A stretch of 37,610 bases of DNA from Alicyclobacillus tolerans (lineage in GTDB: Bacteria; Bacillota; Bacilli; Alicyclobacillales; Alicyclobacillaceae). Made by a program: the position numbers and the translations under genes. Shown in pieces: positions 15,961-21,643 of the stretch. Below the pieces are notes generated by a model. It was not told the DNA's origin, did not search any database, and saw only the letters and a program-made list of their open reading frames with translations. Where the stretch lies: contig NZ_FRAF01000019.1 in assembly GCF_900142255.1 (NCBI RefSeq), forward strand, positions 1 to 37,610, given 5' to 3'. How positions within the stretch are numbered: position 1 is the stretch's first letter; every line of letters starts with the position of its first letter.

Positions 15961-15976
15961 TCCTCCTAAAGGAGGA
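15961..15976 (+). promoter_or_regulatory. rep1 ribosome site inside a hairpin
   Basis: TCCTCC (15961-15966), loop TAAA and GGAGGA (15971-15976) form a perfect 6-bp stem that hides the Shine-Dalgarno sequence of rep1, 6 nt before its ATG. It suggests a second, translational layer of control. Confidence 0.5.
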
Positions 15977-15982
15977 ACACAA

Positions 15983-16798
15983 ATGGCCGAACAAGATCGC
16001 GTTAGAAAAGGCTGGACTAGTAACTTTTTTCAAACGCCCAATGGAATTTATGAAATGCCGATCAGCGCATGCGCAAAAGCTGTTTATATATTTCTCTGTA
16101 GATGCGCTGATAGAGAGGGTCAAAGTTTTCCAAGCTATAAAACAATTGGAGAAGCCATTGGGTGGGGTAGAACAAAGGTTGCTGAAGCGCTTAAAGAACT
16201 TGAAACTAGTGGCCTACTTATACGTCAAGAACAATACAAAGAAAATGGAGCTAGAGATTCCAACTTATACACCATCATTCATCCAGATGATGTTGCCATA
16301 CTAGGAGATAATCAACCCCGTCCGTCAGACGGACTGCCCCCATCCGTCTCACGAACTACCCCCGTTCACCAGGCGAACCCCCCCCATCCGCAGGATGAAC
16401 GGGCCCCGTCCGTCAAGCGAACACAAACAATACACAATAAACAAAACTCATTAAACAAAACATATAGAACAACACACACTATATGGAATAACGAAATTGC
16501 GGCTACCTCAACTTCTGAAACAATAAATTATGACGAACAAATAAATGTGTGTAAAGAATTACAAAATATATTGCAAGAAAAGGGAATAAATGCTCAATTA
16601 AAAACGATTAAAGCGTGGCTACAAATCGCAAATTCAGATGATGTACTATATGCTGCTGATCTTGCAACTCAAGATAGTATAAGAAATCCAGCAGGATTTA
16701 TCGGTTCCTTACTTAGAAATGGGATAATTAAAGTAAACAAAAAAGAAAAAAGAGATCCTAGGTATGAAGCTTTTTACAAACTAATGGAAGGAAATTAA
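15983..16798 (+). CDS. Plasmid replication initiator 1 (winged-helix Rep)
   Basis: This 271-residue protein has an N-terminal winged helix at about residues 12-90 (IYEMPISACAKAVYIFLCR, then SYKTIGEAIGWGRTKVAEAL), of the RepA_N/HTH_36 kind found in theta-replicating Bacillota plasmids. A Pro/Arg/Ser-rich linker (112-150) is encoded by a G+C-rich repeat array. A C-terminal helical domain follows (LQEKGINAQLKTIKAWL, NPAGFIGSLLRNG), ending in DPRYEAFYKLMEGN. The same tail pattern ends the second Rep at 19243. Control elements upstream (antisense RNA, attenuator, hidden ribosome site) fit a copy-controlled initiator. It is followed 39 bp later by a small OB-like gene, likely in the same operon. 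Confidence 0.8.
   Translation: MAEQDRVRKGWTSNFFQTPNGIYEMPISACAKAVYIFLCRCADREGQSFPSYKTIGEAIGWGRTKVAEALKELETSGLLIRQEQYKENGARDSNLYTIIHPDDVAILGDNQPRPSDGLPPSVSRTTPVHQANPPHPQDERAPSVKRTQTIHNKQNSLNKTYRTTHTIWNNEIAATSTSETINYDEQINVCKELQNILQEKGINAQLKTIKAWLQIANSDDVLYAADLATQDSIRNPAGFIGSLLRNGIIKVNKKEKRDPRYEAFYKLMEGN
16314..16500 (+). repeat. Repeat array and A+T-rich tract within rep1 (possible origin)
   Basis: At 16314-16430 the coding strand has about five degenerate units of 22-24 bp. Each unit is a C-run followed by a short hyphenated palindrome; examples are TCCGTC-a-GACGGA (16321-16333) and GTTC...GAAC (16363-16377). From about 16430 to 16500 the sequence turns strongly A+T-rich. Iterons plus an A+T-rich tract inside the linker of a Rep gene is where RepA_N-type plasmids carry their origin. 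Origin function is inferred. Confidence 0.45.
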
Positions 16799-16837
16799 AT
16801 TTAGTATTTCAAAAATAAATTCTAAGGATTGAGAAGT

Positions 16838-17230
16838 ATGAGTGGGAAGATCACGATATCGGATATCGTAAGAAGTTTTTGTAATTATCCACATAGTTAT
16901 TCAATCAAAAAACCTGGTGAACGTCATAAGGTCGTTATGCACTCCCTAGGTTTTGAAACTAAAGGTTCCCCAAACGCTCCAAAGGGTCTGCCATTGCCTT
17001 CCCAAACAGTCAAATGGACAGTCCTTGTCAACCATAAACAATGGGAGCAAATGGCTAAAGAGTATCAAGAAGCGCGGATCAAACTGAAGGGTAGTCGAGT
17101 TGTCGTTCAAGGGGAGTTGTTACTCGAACCTCATTTTATGGTTGAGAAAGGGTCAATCGGTGTCGTTGCCTACAAAATCGAGTGTGTGGATGCCAAGAAA
17201 GCTATTGAAGAAAAATCAAGGACTCTATAA
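16838..17230 (+). CDS. Small OB-fold-like protein, unknown role in replication operon
   Basis: This is a 130-residue protein starting at ATG 16838, 9 nt after AAGGA; an upstream TTG at 16829 is less likely. It has no signal or membrane segment. The pattern KWTVLVNHKQWEQMAKEY, then GSRVVVQGELLLEPHF and SIGVVAYKIECVDAKKA alternates hydrophobic strands. It resembles the last three strands of an SSB-type OB fold ('v...a......G..v.v.G.l.......g........i.vl'). It follows rep1 by 39 bp. A single-stranded-DNA-binding or replication accessory role is inferred from pattern and place only. The first of five shared promoter elements begins 3 bp after its stop. Confidence 0.5.
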   Translation: MSGKITISDIVRSFCNYPHSYSIKKPGERHKVVMHSLGFETKGSPNAPKGLPLPSQTVKWTVLVNHKQWEQMAKEYQEARIKLKGSRVVVQGELLLEPHFMVEKGSIGVVAYKIECVDAKKAIEEKSRTL

Positions 17231-17232
17231 TG

Positions 17233-17277
17233 TTGGCACTTTTTTGGCACTATTATTTTCAATCTATGTGTTAGTAT
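17233..17277 (+). promoter_or_regulatory. Dual-box promoter 1 (upstream of rep2 leader)
   Basis: TTGGCAC at 17233-17239 and again at 17244-17250 (11-bp period) are followed by a 22-bp spacer from the second TTGGCA to TAGTAT (17272-17277). The extended TG lies at 17269-17270. Transcription would start near 17284 and produce the long rep2 leader. The same architecture occurs at four other places in the window. Confidence 0.7.
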
Positions 17278-17561
17278 GGATATAAAGAGAATATTTGTTC
17301 GACAAAATTCGGGCAGATATTCACATTTTAGCACGAATCTGATAGACTCAGGTTAGCTATCCTCTGCCATGATCTAGCAGAGGACAACCAAAAAAGCTAT
17401 CAGCCTCTGAAGGCTGATAAGCTCCACCTGAGTGTGATGAATAGGTTCCAACACTAACCTATTATCACCGATCAAGGAGTGCCCGACTCCAAGATCACCA
17501 TCAGATTCGATGTAAGGTATACGAAAACCTTTTACATACTGATGATGATTTTGAAAAGTTG

Positions 17562-17602
17562 ACGGCTCCTTGGTTTCAAGACACCCAGGTAGCCGTTTTT
17601 TT
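17562..17602 (+). terminator. Terminator/attenuator in rep2 leader
   Basis: ACGGCT...CCT pairs with AGG...AGCCGT (one mismatch) around a 16-nt loop and is followed by seven T (17596-17602). It lies between the dual-box promoter and rep2 with no gene in between, so it can act as an attenuator. Several other hairpins precede it: 17360-17382, 17397-17421, 17434-17467 and 17476-17490. Confidence 0.6.
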
Positions 17603-17644
17603 GCTATATTCGTTATTTCTAAATCCAAAAAGGAGTGAGCACAT

Positions 17645-17689
17645 ATGCCTCGATCAAAAAGTCCACCTAAGGGAAATCGGTCATATTGA
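17645..17689 (+). CDS. 14-codon leader peptide inside rep2 leader
   Basis: The frame MPRSKSPPKGNRSY starts at ATG 17645 with an excellent AAGGAG site 9 nt upstream. Its TGA stop lies inside the left arm of the perfect 19-bp hairpin at 17675-17718, so a translating ribosome would melt that hairpin. This resembles leader-peptide control of some Rep genes (the IncB/IncI RepY type). Expression is not shown. Confidence 0.45.
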   Translation: MPRSKSPPKGNRSY

Positions 17690-17718
17690 ACAAGTCGCGT
17701 TGTTCAATATGACCGATT
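17675..17718. repeat. Perfect 19-bp hairpin in rep2 leader
   Basis: AATCGGTCATATTGAACAA (17675-17693) and its exact complement (17700-17718) enclose the loop GTCGCG. There is no adequate U tract on the plus side, so a simple terminator is unlikely. It is covered by a predicted antisense RNA and by a leader peptide, which suggests a regulatory stem-loop. Confidence 0.75.
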
Positions 17719-17757
17719 CCAAAAAAAGAGGAAGTTATCTAACCAAAGACCACCAGT
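17675..17757 (-). ncRNA. Predicted antisense RNA to rep2 leader (3' end uncertain)
   Basis: A minus-strand promoter TTGTTT (17787-17792), 17-bp spacer, TATAAT (17764-17769) predicts a start near 17757. The RNA would run leftward through the 19-bp hairpin and on towards the complement of the leader-peptide ribosome site. No clear terminator is seen for it; the 3' end given is only the end of the hairpin. It is analogous in position to the rep1 antisense RNA. Confidence 0.4.
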
Positions 17758-17814
17758 AACTAAATTATACTCAAAAAACGTTAGTCAAACAAGGTCTTTA
17801 GATAGATAACTTCC
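17730..17814. repeat. Long imperfect inverted repeat around the antisense promoter
   Basis: Twenty-two bp arms (19 matches) begin GGAAGTTATCTA at 17730 and end TAGATAACTTCC at 17814, with a 41-nt loop that holds the antisense promoter. On the plus side a U-rich stretch follows (17821-17834). On the minus side seven U follow (17727-17721). It could therefore terminate transcripts from either direction. Confidence 0.6.
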
Positions 17815-17861
17815 CTGGTATTTATTTCTTTTTTACAACTAACACTAGGGAGGTTTTTGTT

Positions 17862-17954
17862 TTGAAAATTTTGAATTTATATACCTCGTACATAAACACT
17901 ATACTTTCTCTACTAAGTAAAGGTTCCGCCCGGAAAGTGGGGTGGATCGCTTGA
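17862..17954 (+). CDS. 30-codon leader peptide coupled to rep2
   Basis: A TTG at 17862 lies 8 nt after AGGGAGG, the best ribosome site in this leader. The frame of 30 codons (MKILNLYTSYINTIL, then SLLSKGSARKVGWIA) ends with TGA at 17952-17954. That stop overlaps the TTG start of rep2 as TTGA. The layout implies that rep2 is translated by ribosomes finishing this peptide. The peptide itself resembles nothing I know. Confidence 0.5.
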   Translation: MKILNLYTSYINTILSLLSKGSARKVGWIA

Positions 17955-19243
17955 ACTCCACAAACACTTCCATCGAAAAATCTCCGTTAGAAATTATTTG
18001 GGGGACTCGACTTTTAGACGAAGGATTCCTTGGCATACCTAATATCATTGTTCGTAATTATCGAAAACTCGGTATCGAACACGGTGAGTTTGGGTTGTTG
18101 TGCTGCATTTTAACGTATAAGCATGACTATCAAGATCCCTATCCAAGCCACGAAAAGATAGCCGACCATTTGCAATGCAGTACAAGGCAAGTTCGAAAAT
18201 GGATTGACAGCTTGGAATCCAAAAATTTGCTCATGATTGGTAGACGGCGAAACAAAACCAATAAACAACTGGGAACCATGGTTTACAATTTCAAACCCTT
18301 GATTGATTCTGCTTTAAAACTAGTCGGGGAACATCCCTTACCTAATCCTGTTGACGACTGGGAAGTTGAATATCAAAAGCCAGTGGAACTTGAAGTACCA
18401 CTGGAACCTGAGGTTCCACTGGGCCCGAATCATCCAGTGGAACTTGAAGTACCAGTAGGTACCGGACCTGAGGTACCAGTGAATAGATCTTTGAATAGAT
18501 CTATAAATAATAAGAATAATAATAACGCGCATGCGCGCGCGAATTATACAGACATGAACGTAAAAAATCAAGAAGCTGAAGAAAAAGATTTTTCGACATC
18601 GACTCTTTTTTCTGACATGCTTATTTCATCTTCTTCATCACCTAGCAACACTATGAAAGAATACGATTGGGATAAGAACGAAATTCCAGAAACAACCGCA
18701 CCTTTAGAGATGAATCAGGAACCTATCTATACGATGAATGGACAAGCTGCTCTGGAACCTGTTTGGGAAGAAATCCCTAACCCGAAAGAACCTAATCCTA
18801 TAGACTTTCACTCACAGGTCGTCGAACCTGCTTGCCAAGCTTTTGAACAAAAAATCATGATCTATCTCGGTCGGCCTTTTGTCGTTCGAGAAGAAGACTA
18901 TAGAAAGCTGGTGAGTCTTCTTGTGAGTGGTATACCGCAAACATTCATCCTGGAGGGCATGGATTATGCTTTCGAGCAGTTTAAACTGTATCATCCTGGA
19001 AAGAAACTGAGAGCACCAGCAGCATACTGCCTAGCAGTCATCGAAAGCCAGTGGGAACTAGAACTGGCCAAGCGTTCTGAACCGACACTGATATCCTTTG
19101 AAACCAAGGTCAACAACAGAGACCAGGCAAACCCTCGTTTCAGGACAAGCTATCGTTCCAATGATGATCACCTATCCATGAATTCACCGAAGCCCAAAGA
19201 TCCTAGGTATCCGGCTTTTTACGAACTTTTTCCGGACGGTTAA
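17951..19243 (+). CDS. Plasmid replication initiator 2 (winged-helix Rep)
   Basis: This protein is about 430 residues. The N-terminal winged helix covers roughly residues 10-110 (GFLGIPNIIVRNYRKLGIEHGEF, then SHEKIADHLQCSTRQVRKWI). A linker (130-190) is encoded by direct and inverted repeats (PVELEVPLEPEVPLG and a second PVELEVPVG). A C-terminal helical domain lies at about 270-360 (IYLGRPFVVREEDYRKLVSLLVSGIPQTFILEGMDYAF). The tail DPRYPAFYELFPDG is shared in pattern with Rep1. I start it at TTG 17951 because it overlaps the stop of a well-initiated leader peptide; GTG at 17942 is the alternative. A second initiator suggests a cointegrate plasmid or two replicons used in different states. Confidence 0.75.
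   Translation: MNSTNTSIEKSPLEIIWGTRLLDEGFLGIPNIIVRNYRKLGIEHGEFGLLCCILTYKHDYQDPYPSHEKIADHLQCSTRQVRKWIDSLESKNLLMIGRRRNKTNKQLGTMVYNFKPLIDSALKLVGEHPLPNPVDDWEVEYQKPVELEVPLEPEVPLGPNHPVELEVPVGTGPEVPVNRSLNRSINNKNNNNAHARANYTDMNVKNQEAEEKDFSTSTLFSDMLISSSSSPSNTMKEYDWDKNEIPETTAPLEMNQEPIYTMNGQAALEPVWEEIPNPKEPNPIDFHSQVVEPACQAFEQKIMIYLGRPFVVREEDYRKLVSLLVSGIPQTFILEGMDYAFEQFKLYHPGKKLRAPAAYCLAVIESQWELELAKRSEPTLISFETKVNNRDQANPRFRTSYRSNDDHLSMNSPKPKDPRYPAFYELFPDG
18380..18541 (+). repeat. Iteron-like repeats, A+T tract and alternating CG tract within rep2
   Basis: A 21-bp sequence beginning CCAGTGGAACTTGAAG occurs exactly at 18380 and 18434. Inverted relatives containing CCTGAGGT(T/A)CCA lie at 18402-18423 and 18463-18481. 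Then come two GAATAGATCT copies 12 bp apart (18481, 18493), an A+T-rich tract to 18524, and 17 bp of strictly alternating purine-pyrimidine (18525-18541, mostly CG). Iterons plus an unwinding element inside a Rep linker suggest the second origin. Confidence 0.5.
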
Positions 19244-19342
19244 GTCGTCCGAATTCATACAAAGAGAAACTCCTGGTGAAGGGTGAATCAATGTTCGTCC
19301 ATATAGTAGGGCAAGCATAAATGAACTTTCAGGAGAGGGGTA

Positions 19343-20047
19343 ATGGACTTGATCTTTGAAGAAAAATTAGAAAAATCATCGGAACAGGTGAATCCAGTTA
19401 GCAAACAACAGTATTTTCTCTCTCTGTGTCAAAATACAGATTTTTTGATCAGTTTGGACGATCCGGAGGTTTTAAAGGAAAATTTGCATAAATACACAGA
19501 ATTGCTTGGACATGACTGGGAGGAGTTAAGGTTATCCATCCTCCATCAAGATCCGGAAAATTTGTTGTGGTACGGGGTTCATAACGCCTGTTCCAATAAA
19601 CCTAGTCTTATTCCTATCGTGGATTTGGATGTGGAAGAAGAGAAGATTGATACGAAAACATGTAAAAGTATGGGGAAAATGATTTTGCATCACTATACAA
19701 AAATCTTACTGGAAAACCGAGTGCTTCAGAGTATCTTGAAAGAGAACGCTAAAGCAGCTACAAAGGGGCAAAAGTCTTTACAAAAAACCTTGCAACATGT
19801 CCTAACTCTGGTGGATCATGTCTGCAAACAAAAACCGGATTGGACCTTGGTACTTCAATACCGGTTTGTGGAATGTAAATCTGTCGAGGACGTGGCTGTT
19901 GATCTTTTTACTTCTAAGCGCAATACCAATCGATATATCGATGCGATGTACGTTGAAGTGGGAGCGGCGCTCTATCGTCTGCTCCCACCTGGAGAAATTC
20001 AGACCTTGCTCAAATTCATCCATAACGAGTCGAATATATCCCGTTAA
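19343..20047 (+). CDS. Putative transcription factor with sigma-region-4/ArpU-like HTH
   Basis: This is a 234-residue soluble protein, ATG at 19343 after GGAGAGGGG. The first 150 residues are not recognised but are helical and acidic. The last 70 read DWTLVLQYRFVECKSVEDVAVDLF, then TSKRNTNRYIDAMYVEVGAALYRLL. This fits a sigma-70 region 4-like helix-turn-helix ('vL..Ryv...sveeIA..L..S.rtv.ry...a...vg..L'), as in ArpU and phage late regulators. It sits between rep2 and the T4SS operon. I infer that it may act on the five dual-box promoters. A role as a small terminase-like or structural protein cannot be excluded. Confidence 0.5.
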   Translation: MDLIFEEKLEKSSEQVNPVSKQQYFLSLCQNTDFLISLDDPEVLKENLHKYTELLGHDWEELRLSILHQDPENLLWYGVHNACSNKPSLIPIVDLDVEEEKIDTKTCKSMGKMILHHYTKILLENRVLQSILKENAKAATKGQKSLQKTLQHVLTLVDHVCKQKPDWTLVLQYRFVECKSVEDVAVDLFTSKRNTNRYIDAMYVEVGAALYRLLPPGEIQTLLKFIHNESNISR

Positions 20048-20170
20048 TGTTTTAGATACTGGGCTACAACCAACATTAAAAATAGAGATTGTCGAATGCT
20101 TGGTATCGCCATGGCTTTGGCTAGTACGACCTCTAAGCGTTAGCGTAGGTGATGGGAGTATGTCGCAGAT

Positions 20171-20743
20171 TTAGCGCTGCAAGCTCAATTGTAATGTATC
20201 GAATAAGTCGTCTAATGTGACACTTTGTTCAAGTGAGATTTGTTGCAATCGAACGAGTGTACCTACGGCACTCTCAACGAGCTCAACCGGAGAGAGATCA
20301 TAGGTTTGTGCGAGTTGGTATATCGTGTCTAACACTTCTGAAGATATCATCCATTGGACGGGTTCGACTAACTCGTACAAACCACCTCGACGAGCTATAG
20401 GATACTCTTTATCTACGGCTGTGACGATCTTATTGCCTTGAAGGTAAATATCCATACTTTGATGAGCGGTCAAATAGGTCATCGGCAAGTATACGCCAAA
20501 ATGCTCTAAGAGAGACAGTAGAGCTTTTGAGGCATGTCCCACATAGTCGGCGCGAAACTGGTCAAAGTGATAAATCGCCGCTTCTGTGTACACCGTGACT
20601 TCGGTATGTTCGTTGGCCGTTAGAATACGGATTTGCTCCGCCTTCTCCTCAACCGTTTGAGCGAACGAAAGCGCCTCATCCACCGTACGGTGTTCGGATG
20701 TTACGTGTTTGACTCGCTCCACAAAAGTGGTTTGCACGGACAA
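20171..20743 (-). CDS. Hypothetical protein, divergent from T4SS operon
   Basis: This is a protein of about 190 residues, not recognised. I start it at the TTG at 20743, 8 nt after AAGGGGG; an earlier TTG at 20749 is too close to that site. No membrane segment or signal peptide is seen. The middle (LLSLLEHFGVYLPMTYLTAHQSMDIYLQGNKIVTAVDKEYP) and a Leu-rich end (SSEVLDTIYQLAQTYDLSPVELVESAVGTLVRLQQ) look helical. The latter could be a small DNA- or protein-binding helical bundle. It is the only plus/minus divergence in the secretion region, and its 5' end faces dual-box promoter 2, so a regulatory link is possible. Confidence 0.55.
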   Translation of the reverse strand: MSVQTTFVERVKHVTSEHRTVDEALSFAQTVEEKAEQIRILTANEHTEVTVYTEAAIYHFDQFRADYVGHASKALLSLLEHFGVYLPMTYLTAHQSMDIYLQGNKIVTAVDKEYPIARRGGLYELVEPVQWMISSEVLDTIYQLAQTYDLSPVELVESAVGTLVRLQQISLEQSVTLDDLFDTLQLSLQR

Positions 20744-20816
20744 TTTCAATTCCCCCTTATTCGATGTATTTCCATCTTACACAGAAATTTATTTCGAAAG
20801 TGCCTTCATCTCAATT

Positions 20817-20861
20817 ATGGCACTTTTTTGGCACTTCTAAGAAGAAATCAACTGATATTCT
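20817..20861 (+). promoter_or_regulatory. Dual-box promoter 2 (T4SS operon)
   Basis: ATGGCAC (20817-20823) and TTGGCAC (20828-20834) are 11 bp apart. After 22 bp from the second box core comes TATTCT (20856-20861), preceded by TGA, an extended -10. The bases AAAGATA follow the -10, as at promoter 5. It drives the operon starting at 20921. Confidence 0.7.
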
Positions 20862-20920
20862 AAAGATAAGTTGAAAGGAGGATAGGGAATTCGCAAACGA
20901 TCGTTAAAGGAGGCGCGAAC

Positions 20921-21247
20921 GTGGGGAATAATGTTGCGCCACAGATCCCCAATGTCACGAACACGCTAGGACAGTTAGGTTTTCATCCCATCAATCCCTT
21001 TACCTTTCTAAGTCAGATCACACACAGCTTTGGTTCCCTCATCGAGACCGTGTTTGCGTGGATCTACTATCTGTCGGAAATTGCGGTTCTGGTCGGGGCG
21101 CTTGTCTTTGTGGTGGGTGCGATTGGACACAACAGTCGCATCAAACGGACGGGTGCCCACATTGTCCTCTATGCCATTTTGGGCTTCGTGGCCTCGATCA
21201 TCTTGCCTGGCATATTGGTTTCCATCAACAATCACTTGCATGGATAG
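20921..21247 (+). CDS. Small membrane protein, VirB2/TrbC-like
   Basis: This 108-residue protein is the first gene after dual-box promoter 2. GTG start at 20921 with AAAGGAGG 9 nt upstream. The N-terminal 35 residues lack a cleavable signal. Two membrane segments follow: FAWIYYLSEIAVLVGALVFVVGAIG and IVLYAILGFVASIILPGILVSI, with a basic loop (HNSRIKRTG) between. This hairpin topology fits T4SS pilin-like subunits such as VirB2/TrbC, but the sequence is not diagnostic. The next gene, 13 bp downstream, is a second pilin-like protein. Confidence 0.55.
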   Translation: MGNNVAPQIPNVTNTLGQLGFHPINPFTFLSQITHSFGSLIETVFAWIYYLSEIAVLVGALVFVVGAIGHNSRIKRTGAHIVLYAILGFVASIILPGILVSINNHLHG

Positions 21248-21260
21248 GAGAGAGAACAAC

Positions 21261-21626
21261 ATGTTGAAATCGCTCAGAGGGTGGGCTACCACAGCAGCGG
21301 TAAGTGTGATCGTGGCGGGTTCCACCATGACGGCAGATGCACAGTCGCAAATCACCAATCCGTTGTCTGGGAAGGGGGGTTCGGTATCCGGTATCATCAA
21401 CAGTCTTGTGTCTTGGGGTCTAACGGCTATTGCCGCTGTGGCGGGTGCCTTTTTCTTATTCCACTTGTATAAGGCGATCATTGGGTTTATGGCGGGTTCC
21501 CACCACGCTCAAAAACGTGAAGAAGCCAAAACGCATCTTTGGTATGTGGTCATTTCCGGTGTGTTGCTTGGGGGAGCTGGTGTCATTGCTGGCGCACTCT
21601 TTAACTTTGGGCAACACAACTTATAA
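21261..21626 (+). CDS. VirB2/TrbC-like pilin candidate
   Basis: This is a 121-residue protein with ATG at 21261. It has a signal peptide (MLKSLRGWATTAAVSVIVAG, cleavage probably after TADA near residue 27). Two hydrophobic segments follow (LVSWGLTAIAAVAGAFFLFHLYKAIIGFM and VVISGVLLGGAGVIAGALF), separated by a short charged loop with HHAQKREEAK. Signal plus two membrane helices with a polar loop is the VirB2 T4SS pilin plan. It precedes PrgI/VirB3-, TrsD- and VirB4-like genes in order. Confidence 0.65.
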   Translation: MLKSLRGWATTAAVSVIVAGSTMTADAQSQITNPLSGKGGSVSGIINSLVSWGLTAIAAVAGAFFLFHLYKAIIGFMAGSHHAQKREEAKTHLWYVVISGVLLGGAGVIAGALFNFGQHNL

Positions 21627-21643
21627 GAAAGAAGGGATATCGG

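Noticed and set aside
15846-16304. Open frame overlapping the rep1 leader and start
   Set aside because: It runs through the antisense promoter and terminator hairpin, has no ribosome site and is out of frame with the clear Rep homology.
17233-17250. Dual boxes read as sigma-54 promoters (TGGCAC-N5-TTGC)
   Set aside because: The GG and GC spacing matches sigma-54, but all five second boxes read TGGC rather than TTGC. A conserved extended -10 exactly 22 bp further on would be left unexplained, and no sigma-54 activator is seen. Kept only as a competing idea.
17360-17490. CRISPR-like or tRNA-like repeats in the rep2 leader
   Set aside because: The successive hairpins differ in sequence, no constant repeat or spacer length exists, and no cloverleaf with a CCA-type acceptor can be drawn.
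20797-20834. Minus-strand dual-box promoter for the gene at 20743
   Set aside because: Only one box (AGGCAC) is present on that strand; the partner at 11 bp is missing and the spacing to TAAGAT is 21, not 22.
21008-21481. Minus-strand frame opposite the pilin-like genes
   Set aside because: No start signal and no family pattern; the plus-strand genes have signal peptides, membrane helices and good ribosome sites.
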